A stretch of DNA of 64,000 nucleotides, taken from positions 125,559,641-125,623,640 of the forward strand of contig NC_061862.1 in NCBI RefSeq assembly GCF_907164915.1, given 5' to 3'. Under the pieces are notes generated by a model. That model made no database searches and was not told the DNA's origin. It was given only the letters and a program-made list of their open reading frames with translations. The stretch comes from Impatiens glandulifera (Eukaryota; Streptophyta; Magnoliopsida; Ericales; Balsaminaceae). A program made the position numbers and the translations under genes. Positions within the stretch are counted from its first letter, which is position 1, and the number at the start of each line of letters is the position of its first letter. Below are positions 42,880 to 54,414 of the stretch, one piece after another.

Positions 42880-44702
42880 AAAATTACAAACTTTGGTACC
42901 CACACTCACTTGGGTCCTCGATCAATAAGTCTCTTAGGAATCTATATTTGGTTATTTTGATGGATTTCCCATTTTGTGTTATAATTAGTTCTTATAATTT
43001 TGACTTATCAGACGCCTTCCTTCTAGCCACTGATCCCTTAGTTTTTGAAGATGATTTTCTTTTAAAACTCCTTGACTTTGAGTCAAATTTTAGATTGCCA
43101 AACTTGTTGCCTGCATCTAGCTTATTTTTCAGTCAGCTAACAGTCGGCGGACATAAGTTATTTGGTTCTTCAAAGCTAACTCTTCATGAATTGGATCAGG
43201 TTCAATGTTAGTTAAACTTCCTTTGACAAAACTTATTGGCTTAAGCTTGTCAGTTGCTGATTTTAACTTTTTGCAGGGCTGGTTTGGGTAATTGCTATCA
43301 AATCCTAAACTGGATTTGGATCCAGCAAGTTTCAACAGACTGATCTAATATTTGACAGCTTCTCCAGACCTTCTCCAAGCACTAACAACATAGTTTAACC
43401 TTTTTTTTTCAGAAGAAAGAGTTTGAATCTCTTCCTTGAGCATCTCATTCTCGGATGAGATCTCGATCTTGTTATTTTCAAGAGTTTTTAATTCTAGAGT
43501 TTGAGACAAAGCAGGTTGAGATACTTTAGATGAAGACTTTATTTCATTTAGGATTCTGCTAGCTTTCTGTACTCTATGACCATGCCATCTATGCAACTAC
43601 TAGTTGTTCCCTTGAAAAATTTTCAGAAGAGAAGTCAAATACCTTAGATTCCTGAGTTTCTTCTTCTTCTCTTGCCATGAAGCAAGAAACCTCGTCTTCA
43701 TCACTGTCGCTGGATGAAAAGTAAGAATCGTTATAGTTTCGTTTGTTCTTCCCATCCCCTTCCACAAGAGCCTTCAACTCCTTTTTTCGTCCTTCTTCTT
43801 CTCATCATGCTTCGGCTTTCGACATTCCGATTGGTAATGACTTAGAATTCCATAGTTAAAATACTTGACGTTATCTTTGGATTTCTTATTATCATTTGAA
43901 TTTGAAGAGCTTGAGTTATAGTTGCTCTTCTTCATGAAGTTGCAAAACTTTTTCATAATGAGAGACATAGTATCGTTACAGAGTTGTTGGGCAGAGCTGT
44001 CTTCACATCAGGAGCAGCAGGTGACACTTCAGCAGTCACCAAACCTTTGGCAATGATTATGGATGAGGGTTGATCTTCTTCAATCCTTGAGTTCAACTCA
44101 AACTCATAAGCCTTGATATCAACAAACAGATCGAAGAGCGAGATCTTGTTGAGGTCCTTGGATTCCCTCATAGCCATCGTCTTTATGCCCTATTCCCTTG
44201 GCAAAGCACGCATGACCTTGATAATAATTTCCATGTTGTTATAGGTCTTTCCAAGAATAGATATAGTGGAGATAATTTTGTTGAACCTTGTGTCAAACTT
44301 AGTCATTGTTTCTCCAAGACGCATTTTGAAACTGTCGAATTGTTGAGTGGCAACCATGATCATGTTCTCCTTTGTTTGCTCATTGCCCTCACACAGTTGG
44401 GTAAGTCTGTCTCAGATCTCCTTGGCAGTATCACAGTCGATGATATAGTTGAACATATTGTCATTAAGAGATCTGTACAAAACATCTAATGCCATGTTGT
44501 TGAGGTTGTTTCTCCTCTTATCTTCACTGGTCCATTCAGATTTCTCCTTTTCAATTTTGATGGGACCATCTGTGATAACACTCCACATGTCGTCATGAAG
44601 AGAATATAGGTGAGGACGAACTCTCTTCTTCCACACGATATAGTTTTCTCTTGAGAATGTGGGAATTGCGGTAGCACTGTCATCTTTGGTTATGGTCGAC
44701 AT
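42880..44702 (-). pseudogene. gag: gag of element B, broken
   Basis: ATG at 44702: FSRENYIVWKKRVRPHLYSL, then DMWSVITDGPIKIEKEKSEW and a W-T-S-E-D motif. The frame breaks near 44412. Further pieces: LFDLFVDIKAYEFELNSRIE (about 44130), and a damaged zinc knuckle (FNYGILSHYQSEC, with Tyr or Phe in place of the first Cys residues) near 43830-43870. SSSDSDEDEVSCFMAREEEE follows near 43700, then LNYVVSAWRRSGEAVKY. It ends in sequence equal to the gag/protease boundary of element A (about 42900, the IDRGPK region), after which pol is missing. Confidence 0.85.
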
Positions 44703-44730
44703 TCTTAGTGATAACTTGAGAATAGAAACA

Positions 44731-44744
44731 GGGTTTTGATACCA
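44731..44744 (-). promoter_or_regulatory. Primer binding site of element B
   Basis: TGGTATCAAAACCC on the minus strand, two bases after the 5' LTR end. This is an initiator-Met type site with changes after TGGTATCA. Confidence 0.85.
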
Positions 44745-44746
44745 AT

Positions 44747-46278
44747 TGAAAGGATCAGTGGCACCAATAGAGACAGGGGTCTAACTATTGATGACAACTT
44801 CTGGAAAACGGTTTGATAGAAATCTTGTTAGGGATTTATACCACTTTCTATTCTTCACAAACCTTTGCAAACTCTTAAATCGATTTAAGTGCGGAAACGT
44901 TTGCTTGGGTTTGAAGCTAAGAACGAATGAAATAATGAAGGACATAATGTAAAAAATATAGAGAGTTGTTTATGGATGTTTATGCAAAACTCTACTACGT
45001 TACCCCTTCTTCCAACCACCGGAAGGATTCAATATACTTTCCTTTGAATCAAATACAGTTTTAGTGCTAGCTAACTGTTGAACAAAACAGACTCTGTTCA
45101 ACTTATAGAAGGTGTAAGAATATAACTCAGCCATATAGGGTTTTGATTCTATCTTTCTCTTGATGTACAAACTCAGTAAGTAAAACAAGTGAGCAATTCA
45201 AAAGATTGATTGTAAGTCTGGAAGACTGCCTGCTCGTCCGTTGTCCTTGAGGATATTTAAATAGAGAACAGGTACCAACGGTCGAATCTTTTGCATTGAC
45301 ACGTACCAATCATGAATTGGACAACCTCCATAGTACACAAGTACAGTAGACACTGTGCACAAAGATCGTGGCCGTACCAATCTGGTAGTGCGCCGAATAT
45401 TCTTTTAGAATTTTCATGCAAGAAATAAGTAGTGGGAAGAATATTTGCTTACGTGGCATTCATTCATTGGATGCAACTAGTTGTCGTACTGATCTGCACG
45501 GATTAGTGGAGCAGGAGTAGCATACAGCTAGTTGATCGTGGGTAGACGGATGCTAACTTCAAGCAACTGCTGAAGCGAGGCATTAGACGTGCTCCATTAG
45601 ACTTCCAAGTCTAATGAAGTTAGATGCCCCCGTCTAATATCAGGATCCATTAGACCACCAAGTCTAATGGAGTTAGACGACACGTCTAACTACGTGTCCC
45701 ATCAGACTAGTCTGAAGGAGTTAGACTCCCTGCGTCTAACTACATATCTGTTAGACTACACGTCTAACTACGTATCTGTTAATCTGCACGTCTAACTACG
45801 TATCTGTTAGACTGCACGTCTAACTACGTATCTGTTAGACTGCACGTCTAACTACGTATCTGTTAGACTGCACGTCTAACTACGTATCTGTTGGCTTGCA
45901 CGTCTAACTACGTATCTGTTAGCCTGTACGTCTAACTACGTATCTTTTAGACTGCACGTCTAACTACATATCTATTAGACTACACGTCTAACTACGTATT
46001 GGTTAGACTGCACGTCTAACTACGTATCTGTTACACAGCACGTCTAACTATGTCTGTTAGACATCACGTCTAACTACGTCTGTTAGACTGCATGTCTAAC
46101 AACCAACACGTCTAATGAACCTGATTCAAGTTAAGTCTATCTTAGCGCGTTTTAATGCACCTTTACAAAAACAATTAGACGCTTAGTTTCATTCTTATTT
46201 AAGTTTTACACAAGTTCATCATCAAAATATCGTTAGTCAAAATAATTTGACCATTCGTCAAAATAATTGGACCCAACA
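44747..46278 (-). repeat. 5' LTR of element B
   Basis: 1532 bp, minus orientation, TGTTGGGTCC start and CTTTCA end. It carries the palindrome array (about 45590-46120). The conserved block at 44970-45030 has a damaged CTCCGAACATCC part. Confidence 0.94.
45590..46120 (-). repeat. Palindrome array in 5' LTR of B
   Basis: 28-bp units as in the 3' LTR, with more point changes (for example GGCTTGCACGTC and CACAGCACGTC in single units). Confidence 0.92.
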
Positions 46279-46905
46279 TATATGATTTCATAATTTATAT
46301 TGAACACATGTGCAACGAGTATGTATAGGATTACAATTACATGGAGTTTTGTGGAGAAATTCTCCCAACATATGCTAGCTATTTTAAGCATAGAGTGAGT
46401 AAATACCAGAATCATATCCATATCTGATAACTTTATTCTACAATTTACGAATAATTTTTTAAAATTTATATAGGTCACCCAATTAACAAACGATATCGTT
46501 ATATCAAGAGAACTTAAGATCTTATGCTCCGGTCCAACTATGTACTAGTTATGTTTGGTGTAAAATAAACGTATATAAATTTTGTACAGAAAAACACGAT
46601 GAAAGTCTGACCACTCAAAACAGCGGAGTTATTGTTGTAGGCAACAATGGATCGAATACTAATTTGTCATACTACATAGTTTTAAAGGAAATAATCCAAG
46701 TACAATAGTTTTCTCATAAACAGGTTATCCTTTTTAAGTGTAAGTGATTTGATGCATATTCTGGGGAATGTAGAGTGATAGTGGATAAATATGGCTTTGA
46801 AAGTATAAACGTCAACCGAATTTTAAAAACCCAAAGCCAGGAACCTTATATTTTGACGAGTTAAGCAAAATAAGTATTCTAGGCCCCTGATATGGCATCA
46901 CGACC
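46279..46905 (+). pseudogene. CACTA transposase, part 4 (DUF4216-like end)
   Basis: After element B the reading resumes: YIEHMCNEYV and FCGEILPTYASYFKHRVSKY end the DUF4218 part. Then comes a DUF4216-type segment: KINVYKFCTEKHDESLTTQN, SGVIVVGNNG, YYIVLKEIIQVQ, VILFKCK and KYGFESINVNRI, ending EPYILTS near 46860. A few stops are present. DUF4216 following DUF4218 is the usual C-terminal order of plant CACTA transposases. Confidence 0.82.
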
Positions 46906-47099
46906 CGGTTGGAAGAATGTGACAACAATAAATCCATGTTTTACAAATATCTAATTAATATTAGATTTATGTTTTACTTTAAACTTCACACCCTATTTAA
47001 TTATGATATACTAATAAATATGCTCGTATTATCTTTCTTAACATGTACCATACCGCCAAGAATACTCGCCAAGAATACTCATCAAGACATTTAGGGGTT

Positions 47100-48677
47100 G
47101 ATTTCATAGGTAGGCGACCTTACAACCTTATGGGGTCTTTAAGGAGCTAGGGGAGAATTCAGGGGAGACTTTAGGGGACCGGGTGTTCAATTTGGTCTGA
47201 ATATCTTCCTTTATACCAAACTTTCCACAAGAGGATGAGGTTGGGGATTTCATTGAGAGTACATATCCAAAGGCTGAGTAGGAGTAGGAGGATCAGGAGG
47301 ATCAGACTGATCATACTAATATTTAATGTTTATATTGATTTTGACCTAATAATATTAATTTACTATTTTTGTAGGTTCTTCCTCCACGAGGAGACGAGGT
47401 CGAAATAAGAATATCGAGCTTTCAAAAAGGCCTCAAGGATCGAGGTTGCCACTAAGCTTTAGAGATATGGATGGGAGGCTAGATGGCGATGCTAGGCGTA
47501 TGTGGTCTAGGCATGTGGGGTCGATGGTGCATGACATCAATCTCATCTCGCATTGTTAGCTAAAGTAAAGAGCTTTGACTACCGATCAACCTGATTTACT
47601 ATGGCGGGCTATGGCGTTGAGAAATTGAACCTTCATTTAATGAATATTCAAATAGAGTTTCTAACATTTGGTAGTTTTTTATTTCAGGATCCATTTGAGA
47701 GTACAAATATCTCTATAGATACATTCAGAGAGACCGGGATGAGACACGCCAAGAAAATATGGGTTAGGTGACGCTCCGATTTGAGTCGGGATTACGTCTG
47801 GATTCATAATGGAGATGAGGCAGATGTACTTGCTCATCCTCTACCAAAATATGATCCAGAAGATTGGGAATACCTATGCAGACACCACTACTTCACCGAG
47901 AACTTCAAGGTACGTACAATTTCAGAATAGAAATAGGTACCAACAATACTAATTCTAACTTCATTTTTATTTTAAATATAGAAAAAAAGCTATATCAATA
48001 TTGACAACAGAAAACAAGTAAGTTTCTTCACCATACGGGTATTAAACCATTTTCACGAGTAGAAGAAGAATTGGTATATACATTATTCAATTAAACATAC
48101 TATAAATAATGTAATTAATAATTTACTAATAAACAATTGATTTGAACATGAGGCTGAAATTGGACGTCCACTAACTATTATAGAGAGATTCAAAAGGACT
48201 CAAACCCCGAGAGTCACCAAAGACAACCCAATCCCAACGCAGAACCAAATATCACAACAGAAGAACGTAAGTTAATAAATAAGTTTAATTGGAAATTTAA
48301 TAGAACTACATATATAGCTTATATAACGACACTTTAAAATGTGCAGGAAGAGATGGAGCAAGTGATTAATGACACACCTGGTATCTTCGACTTTGATGTG
48401 ACCGAGAGAGTGTTCGGGACCCAACAACAAGGGACATTGATGGGTATGGGGTCAGGCGTGCGTTCATCGCGGTTCCACGGGGATCGACGGAGGGGTAACA
48501 GTTCACAACGTGGAGGATCACTTAGGGAGGAGAATAAACGGCTCTAGACGCGGGTCAATGAACTTGAAGAAGTTGTTCAAAGTAACAACGAGAGAATGCA
48601 AGTAGAATTAGATGAATCTATACGACATATTGCCTTTATATTAGCACAATTAAAGAATCAACCCCCCCTGAATTAGT
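47100..48677 (+). pseudogene. Second CACTA gene (En/Spm DNA-binding type)
   Basis: Spliced-looking gene in scraps. Near 47375: RRRGRNKNIELSKRPQGSRL, then MDGRLDGDARRMWSRHVGSM. Near 47690-47910: RHAKKIW, SRDYVWIHNGDEADVLAHPL and PEDWEYLCRHHYFTENFK. Near 48160: IGRPLTIIERFKRTQTPR. Finally from 48346: EEMEQVINDTPGIFDFDVTE, then GTLMGMGSGVRSSRF and a helical end ENKRL...RVNELEEVVQSN. The pieces are separated by AT-rich introns. This is the plant transposase (Ptta/En/Spm) type that accompanies TNP2 in CACTA elements and binds subterminal repeats. At least two stops make it inactive. Confidence 0.75.
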
Positions 48678-48879
48678 ACATTTTAGTAGATGTTTTTTCA
48701 TGCATTATGTACTTTTTGGATTAGTTTATCGTGTTTGAGTAAATACATTTTGGATTAGTTGAGAATTTTGAAAATGTAATGAATTGTTTTGCTTATGAAT
48801 CGTATTGATTGGATTTATTTTGGTTTTGATGATAACAAATTAAGGTTTTGTAAAAAAAAATAATTAAATTTTTGTAAAC

Positions 48880-49531
48880 AAATATACACAAATAATTCAG
48901 TATTTCCCCTTACCGAATGATTTACAAAAACTTTCGGTATTTTCCCTAATTACAATTTATGAAAGGCTATACCGAAAGATATTAACAAACATTTCGGTAT
49001 TTTCCCCTTTATCGAAAGATTTACACAAATCTTTCAGTATTTTCCCTAATTACAATTTGTTGAAAGATTTCAACAAATGTTTCGGCAAAGCCAAATCTTT
49101 CGGTATAGCCTCTACCGAAAGATTTATACAGATCTTTCGGTATAGGTTTTGCCGAAAGATTTCAATAAATCTTTCGATATTTACCGTGAATAAAGATTAA
49201 ATAACTTATTTGGCTGTTACATATCCAAACTATTATTAGCCAAATTAGAAGTAATACGATCGATGTTAAAATGTAAATTAATAGTTTATGTCGAAAGATC
49301 TAATTATATCTTTCGGAAAAGGCTTTACCGAAAGATATGTATATATCTTTCGGTAATTCCCTATACCGAAAGTTTATAAATCTTTCGGCTAAGAATCCAA
49401 TACATTTACCGACAACACCTATACCGACAGATGCCAACATATTTAAATATGTTAGAAATGTGTATTACCGACAAATTTAGGGCCTTTACCGACACAAAAA
49501 ACTTTTGGTAAAAGCCCCATTTTTATTAGTG
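48880..49531 (+). repeat. CACTA right subterminal repeats and terminus
   Basis: At least twelve ACCGAAAGATTT or AAATCTTTCGGT motifs in both orientations occur between 48905 and 49390. A terminal stretch with CCGACA motifs follows. The element ends GCCCCATTTTTATTAGTG, the inverse of CACTAATAAAAATGGGGC, a CACTA terminal repeat, with its last base at 49531. The 3-bp duplication (TGT at 49532-49534) cannot be checked because the left terminus was not found. Confidence 0.85.
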
Positions 49532-49610
49532 TGTAAATCTTTCACAATAATATCATATTTACATTAAATTAAGTTAAATTTATAAAACTGAAAAATTGGA
49601 TAATTGATCT

Positions 49611-51080
49611 TGTTAGGATCGGTGACAACAATAGAAGGGGGGTTAAATATTGTTGTGTTAATTATTATTTTCAATTCGATTTTAATCATATTAGAGATGA
49701 AAATGTGTTTCTATTCATCACAAATCGTTGCAAACTCTTTAACAGATTCAAGTGCGGAATGTGCTTGCTAGATTTGAAGCGGTAGATGTAAGACTGTTAG
49801 ATGCAGAAATGAAATAACACAAGAAGTTTTATGGATGTTCGGAGAAAAAAATTCCTATGTCACCCCTTCTTCGGTTTCCAGAAGGATTTTCACTAGAAGA
49901 CTTTGATTCGTATAGAAGCTACACAAACTCAATCAGAACACATGACTTAACAATTGCATATTTCTGAACTCCTAGCTATTACTCTGTTGAACATACAACT
50001 TCTATTCAACTTAAAATACTGAAAATACACTCAGGTAGAAAAGTAAATAGTAGCTCAGTTTAGCTTAGTAAATTACAGAATAAACTTTGTGAGAGTAGTT
50101 ACATCGCTAAGCAATTCATAAGTCGTGTGTGCGAGAGATCGAGAGATCCATGATCGAGAGATCGGATTGCAAGAAAGAGTTGCGTAATCGAAAGATTCAC
50201 CTGTGTACTATGTTGGTCTTTTATATAGAAGACGTAGCAACGGTCGAATCTTTCTCATAGACTCGTGTCAGCTTTCTGATTGATATACGTCAAATGTATG
50301 GGATCGTAATCAAGAATATATTCGTTGGATCATGGCGTACCGGATAGATAGTGCGCGGAATATTCATTGAAACGTAATGTACTATATAGTATTGCGTGGG
50401 CTAGAGGAATAATAACGAATGTGGTCGTTGTACATTTGTCGTATTAAGCTTACTTGGCAGACTGCTGATAACGAAGGCTAATGTTCTCTATACTGAAGAG
50501 AAGTGCATATAGACGACGCTTCTTCAGACGGCGGTAGAAGCAAGGCGTCTGTTCGCACTTTTTCATACTACTACTAAAGAAATGCGTCTGCTCGCGCTTC
50601 TTTAGACTGCTGCTGAAGATAAACGTATGATCGCGCTTCTTCAGACTACTGCTGAAGATAGACGTCTGCTCGCGCTTTTTCAAACTGCTGATGAAGATAG
50701 ACGTCTGCTCGCGCTATTTAGACTGCTGCTGAAGATATATAGTTTGTTCACGCTTCTTCAGACTGCTGCCGAAGACGTCTGCTCGCGCTTCTTCGGACTG
50801 CTGCTGAAGATAGACATCAGCTCGCGCTTCTTCAGACTGCTGCTGAAGATAGATGTCTGCTCACACTTCTTCAGACTGTTGCTGAAAATAAACGTCTGCT
50901 CGTGCTTCTTGAGTTGTACCTGCGCATAAAACATTTGCACAACTTGGTTTTGTTCACGAACACATCATTAAAACTATGTCGTATTGATAAAACTTATTTT
51001 TCTTCACCTAAGTTTGTTTTAATCAATTAACACATTTTTCTTATTTTAACTTAATTAATTATTTAATTAATTTTCCTTTT
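49611..51080 (-). mobile_element. LTR-like segment D
   Basis: Starts on the + strand with TGTTAGGATCGGTGAC, the reverse of a GATCCTAACA LTR end. It carries the conserved block in minus orientation at 49830-49890 (TTTATGGATGTTCGGAG and CACCCCTTCTTC) and a TATA-like element (TTTTATATAGAAG near 50220). A repeat array is at 50460-50920. The other LTR end is not clear: it probably lies near 51075, where TTTTCCTTTTTC resembles a polypurine complement. I found no matching 5-bp duplication, so whether it is solo or part of a longer element is open. Confidence 0.65.
50460..50925 (-). repeat. CTTCAGACTGCTGCTGAAG array in LTR D
   Basis: Roughly ten units of about 39 bp with the core GCGCTTCTTCAGACTGCTG, then CTGAAGATAGACGTCTGCTC. 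CTTCAG and CTGAAG are complementary, so each unit can fold on itself, like the TTAGAC arrays in the other LTRs. A partial copy lies at 63350-63530. Confidence 0.85.
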
Positions 51081-51579
51081 TCATTATTTAACTTGTTTTA
51101 ATCGATCTTATTATCATTTTAGAAGATCTCCGCCTACACTAATTTTTATTTATTTATTTATTTGATTTCGCTCCGCCCTATATTCACACGGACATTTACA
51201 TCATTTACATCGGAATTATAAAATAAAATAAAAAAATAAATTTTGATAAAAATAGTTTAAAAGTTGATAAACTTTCGTATTGTTTTTCAAAATTCTTTTA
51301 TTTTTTTAATTCTTATTATTTTGTCTAAAAGTAAATGTAAAAATATGTTTTCAAACTTGTCCAACGTTTCAAAATTATTGCATATCACGTGGACAATAAT
51401 TTTTCAATATTTTTGTATTAGTTGATAATAAATATTATTATCCAATTAATTATCATACTTAATACTCTTTACTATTACTAATAAACTGAACAAGATAATT
51501 CACCTGTAAATAGTCTTACTTAAAAATAAAAAATTATGTTTAATTCTCATTAAAATAATTTTTTTAAACTAATTCATAT

Positions 51580-51663
<84 letters not shown>

Positions 51664-52345
51664 GTCTTCTTAATATCAACTAGAAATTTGTACAATTATT
51701 GATTGTTTAAGGGCTTGATTGAAATCCAGTTTTTGATAAATTCTATGAAGAATCATCTCTATCCCTTGGCGATTCTTCATGAAGTGCATTCTAAATAATC
51801 CCCAGTGTTTGATTAAATGGGTGCTAACAGGGATGGATTCATAAACTATAGTTGGGGTGGGGTTAAATATTTTTTTTTATATGTACCAGAATGTGATTTA
51901 CATCAATTATCACACTAGCAGTAGGATTATCATTAAAATGTTAGAATATGTCTCTTGATATTATGATGTTAATTATTTTAAAAAATTGTTTGAACATAAA
52001 ATAAATACACACGCAATTTGAGAGATAAAAAATACCTTAAAATTATAAAAAAAAAATACTCAAATAACCATATCAAACCAATCCTAATCATTATCATCAA
52101 ACTAATCATAATCAAATAAACTCTAATAAAATAATATAAAACACCAATAATAATAATAATAATTAATACATTTAAAAGACCTTGTTTGATATTAGGTTTT
52201 TTTGAAATTTTCAACAAAACTCAATTCTTTTTTAAATTTTACTTCATATATCACACCATTCATTTTATTCTTGAAATAATAAAATAAACTTTATTTAATA
52301 TTTTTCTCTTTATCTTTCTCTTACAAATTTAAGCAATAAAATATT
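51081..52345. other. AT-rich DNA next to segment D
   Basis: 51081-51400 is duplicated at about 63660-64000. The rest has no gene or element end that I can support. Contains the microsatellite at 51582. Confidence 0.6.
51582..51661. repeat. (TA)40 microsatellite
   Basis: Uninterrupted TA dinucleotides for about 80 bp. Confidence 0.95.
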
Positions 52346-52349
52346 AATT

Positions 52350-52960
52350 AAATTAAATCAAAAAAGTTGGGTGAGAGTGTGTGAGATAACAAGATTAGAT
52401 TTTTATTAAAATTTGGTGATCGAGGTAAAAGAGATGTCGCGGTAATATAAAAGATGATGGTAACAAATGAGATATTAGTTGTTAAAATATAAGAGTGGAT
52501 GTTGAGTAATCGAAGTGTAAAAGTGTGTAAGGTCACGAGATTAGAGGTCGATTTGTAGGATTTGTGGTAAAATAGGTCGCGATGAGGATAAAAATGATGA
52601 GATGAGAGAAGAGGTGGGGTGATATTTATGGTTGATTTATTGAGATAAAGGCCGATAATAAATGAGATATCAGTGGTTAGACATATACAAATGAAATTTT
52701 GATTGACCGAATTATAAAAATGTGTGAGCTCACGATAATAGAGGTTCAATTGAAATTGGTGGTTAGTTTGTCGAGAGGATAAAAGAGGTGTGTAAAAAAT
52801 GTGAGGTCAAGAGATGAGAGGTTATTTGAGATTAGTAGTTGATTTGACGAGAGATAATAGGTGTGTGAAAATATGTGAGGTCAAGAAATGAGATGTGAAT
52901 TGTGTGATTGGTAATTGGTTTTCGAAGTGGGGGTAAAAAATTATGATAAGGGATAAGAGG
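52350..52960. repeat. Degenerate purine-rich tandem repeat
   Basis: Recurrent GTGTGTAAAA-GTGAGGTCAAGAGATGAGAGG phrases at irregular spacing of about 60-100 bp. They produce a spurious 133-codon minus-strand frame. No protein family seen. Confidence 0.55.
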
Positions 52961-54172
52961 TCAGTAATATTATAAAACACATCTAGCATTACTTTAGATA
53001 ATATCCAAATATTTGACTTAAAACTTCAAGTAAATTCTCTGTATGAATCTATCTTAACTAACAAGATAAATGAATAATTGATTAATTCTTACCACAGAAA
53101 ATATGTATTTCTTTAAAGTTCAAACTCATAAAATTATTATTTTTTTAATTTAAATATTTGATGAATTTTAAAATATATCTTAATATTAAATTTTGGATTA
53201 AACTTAATTTTTACAATTTTAAATTAAAATTTAAATAATATTAATTTTATGTAAAATATGTATACATAAATATATTTTGTTTATAATTTTACCCGTACAA
53301 ATGAACGAGATTAAGCTAGTTAAAATAATGTTATTTGCAAACACGATTACTAGACTACCTTATATTCATGGTAAAGGTTGTTATATACTAATTAACCTAT
53401 CTGTTTAAACAAAATATTCGTTTATCTTAAAATTTTGAAACTTTAATGGATGAATCTAATAAAAATCTAATTATAAATTTCCTATTACTCATTATTTAAG
53501 TTCATGTATATTTGTTTATCATTATAGGAGAATTCAATGTAATTTTTCAAGAATTTTATGTTCTTTAAATATGAGTTTTATGGGTATATGTGTAATATAA
53601 GAAAAATATTTGAAGGGTTCCTTTGAATGAAAAAAAAATAAAATTGGAATTCACATTAAAATAAAAATTTATATTTTTTTTAAAATGATATCTATGTTAT
53701 TAAGTGTTATTAAGGTATCCGTTCGACACAACCTATTAAAATAACTAAAATAGCAAGAGAATTGTCTTGAGTTTGATTTCCATTAAAAAAAAATATATTA
53801 ATATATATATATATGTTAACATTTAAAATTTTTAAAATGGCTCAATACATTAAATGATAAATTAATAATATGTTTTATTTGTAAAACGTAAAATTATAAA
53901 TATTGGAATTGAAATTTTGAACTAAGAAGAGTAAATTTGAATATTTACATATATTTGAATTTCATTATAATTACAATTTTAATTCTTAATTTTGACACAA
54001 ACATATAAATTTCAAATTCTAATTCTATATTTAATTTTAGGATTATCAAATACAGCCTAATTATTTTTTAATAATTATTTGTTAAAGATGATAAATATAA
54101 TCTAGAAATAAGATTCACCTTGGAAAGAGATAGAAATAATTTATATATATAATTCAACTTTTAAACAGATTG

Positions 54173-54176
<4 letters not shown>
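52961..54176. other. AT-rich intergenic DNA
   Basis: No gene visible. A Helitron-like 3' end is embedded at 53291-53319. Confidence 0.6.
53291..53319 (+). mobile_element. Helitron-like 3' terminus (degraded)
   Basis: ACCCGTACAAATGAACGAG can form a short imperfect hairpin and is followed 7 bp later by CTAG (53316-53319) before a T. Plant Helitrons end in a CCCGTGCAA...GCACGGG hairpin plus CTAGT or CTAGA. No 5' end was identified. Confidence 0.45.

Positions 54177-54264
<88 letters not shown>
54177..54264. repeat. (TA)n followed by (TAA)n
   Basis: About 64 bp of TA repeats passing directly into eight TAA units. Confidence 0.95.
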
Positions 54265-54414
54265 GATTCAATCTACACTCCTTTAAATGACTTTAAATAG
54301 ACTTTCAAGTTCTTAATCAAGTAACTCTAAGCCAACATTATTAAAAATATATATAGATTTTCTATACAGGTCTAATAAGATTTCATCTACACTCCCTTTA
54401 ACTTTTAAGTGACT

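Larger units (their letters stand above)
36859..46278 (-). mobile_element. Pol-less copia element B
   Basis: A 9420-bp minus-strand element with two full LTRs in the normal direct arrangement and the target duplication TATAT at 36854-36858 and 46279-46283. It contains a primer site, gag, the pol-to-ORF spacer, a long broken extra ORF and a polypurine tract. Protease, integrase, RT and RNase H are absent, lost between about 42880 and 42780. It can only have moved, if it moved in this form, with proteins from a full-length relative such as element A. Confidence 0.93.

Noticed and set aside
16665..46283. A single giant retrotransposon from 16670 to 46278
   Set aside because: Separate target duplications (GATGT, TATAT) and restored CACTA reading between 35526 and 36858 show two independent insertions.
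49606..51125. GATCT as the target duplication of segment D (49606-49610 and 51121-51125)
   Set aside because: The right GATCT follows TTTTAGAA, not a CA end, and the partial copy at 63350-64000 continues through the same place, so it is not an insertion boundary.
52348..52749. 133-codon minus-strand frame as a gene
   Set aside because: It spans a degenerate tandem repeat with low-complexity His/Ser/Thr/Ile/Leu composition and no family match.
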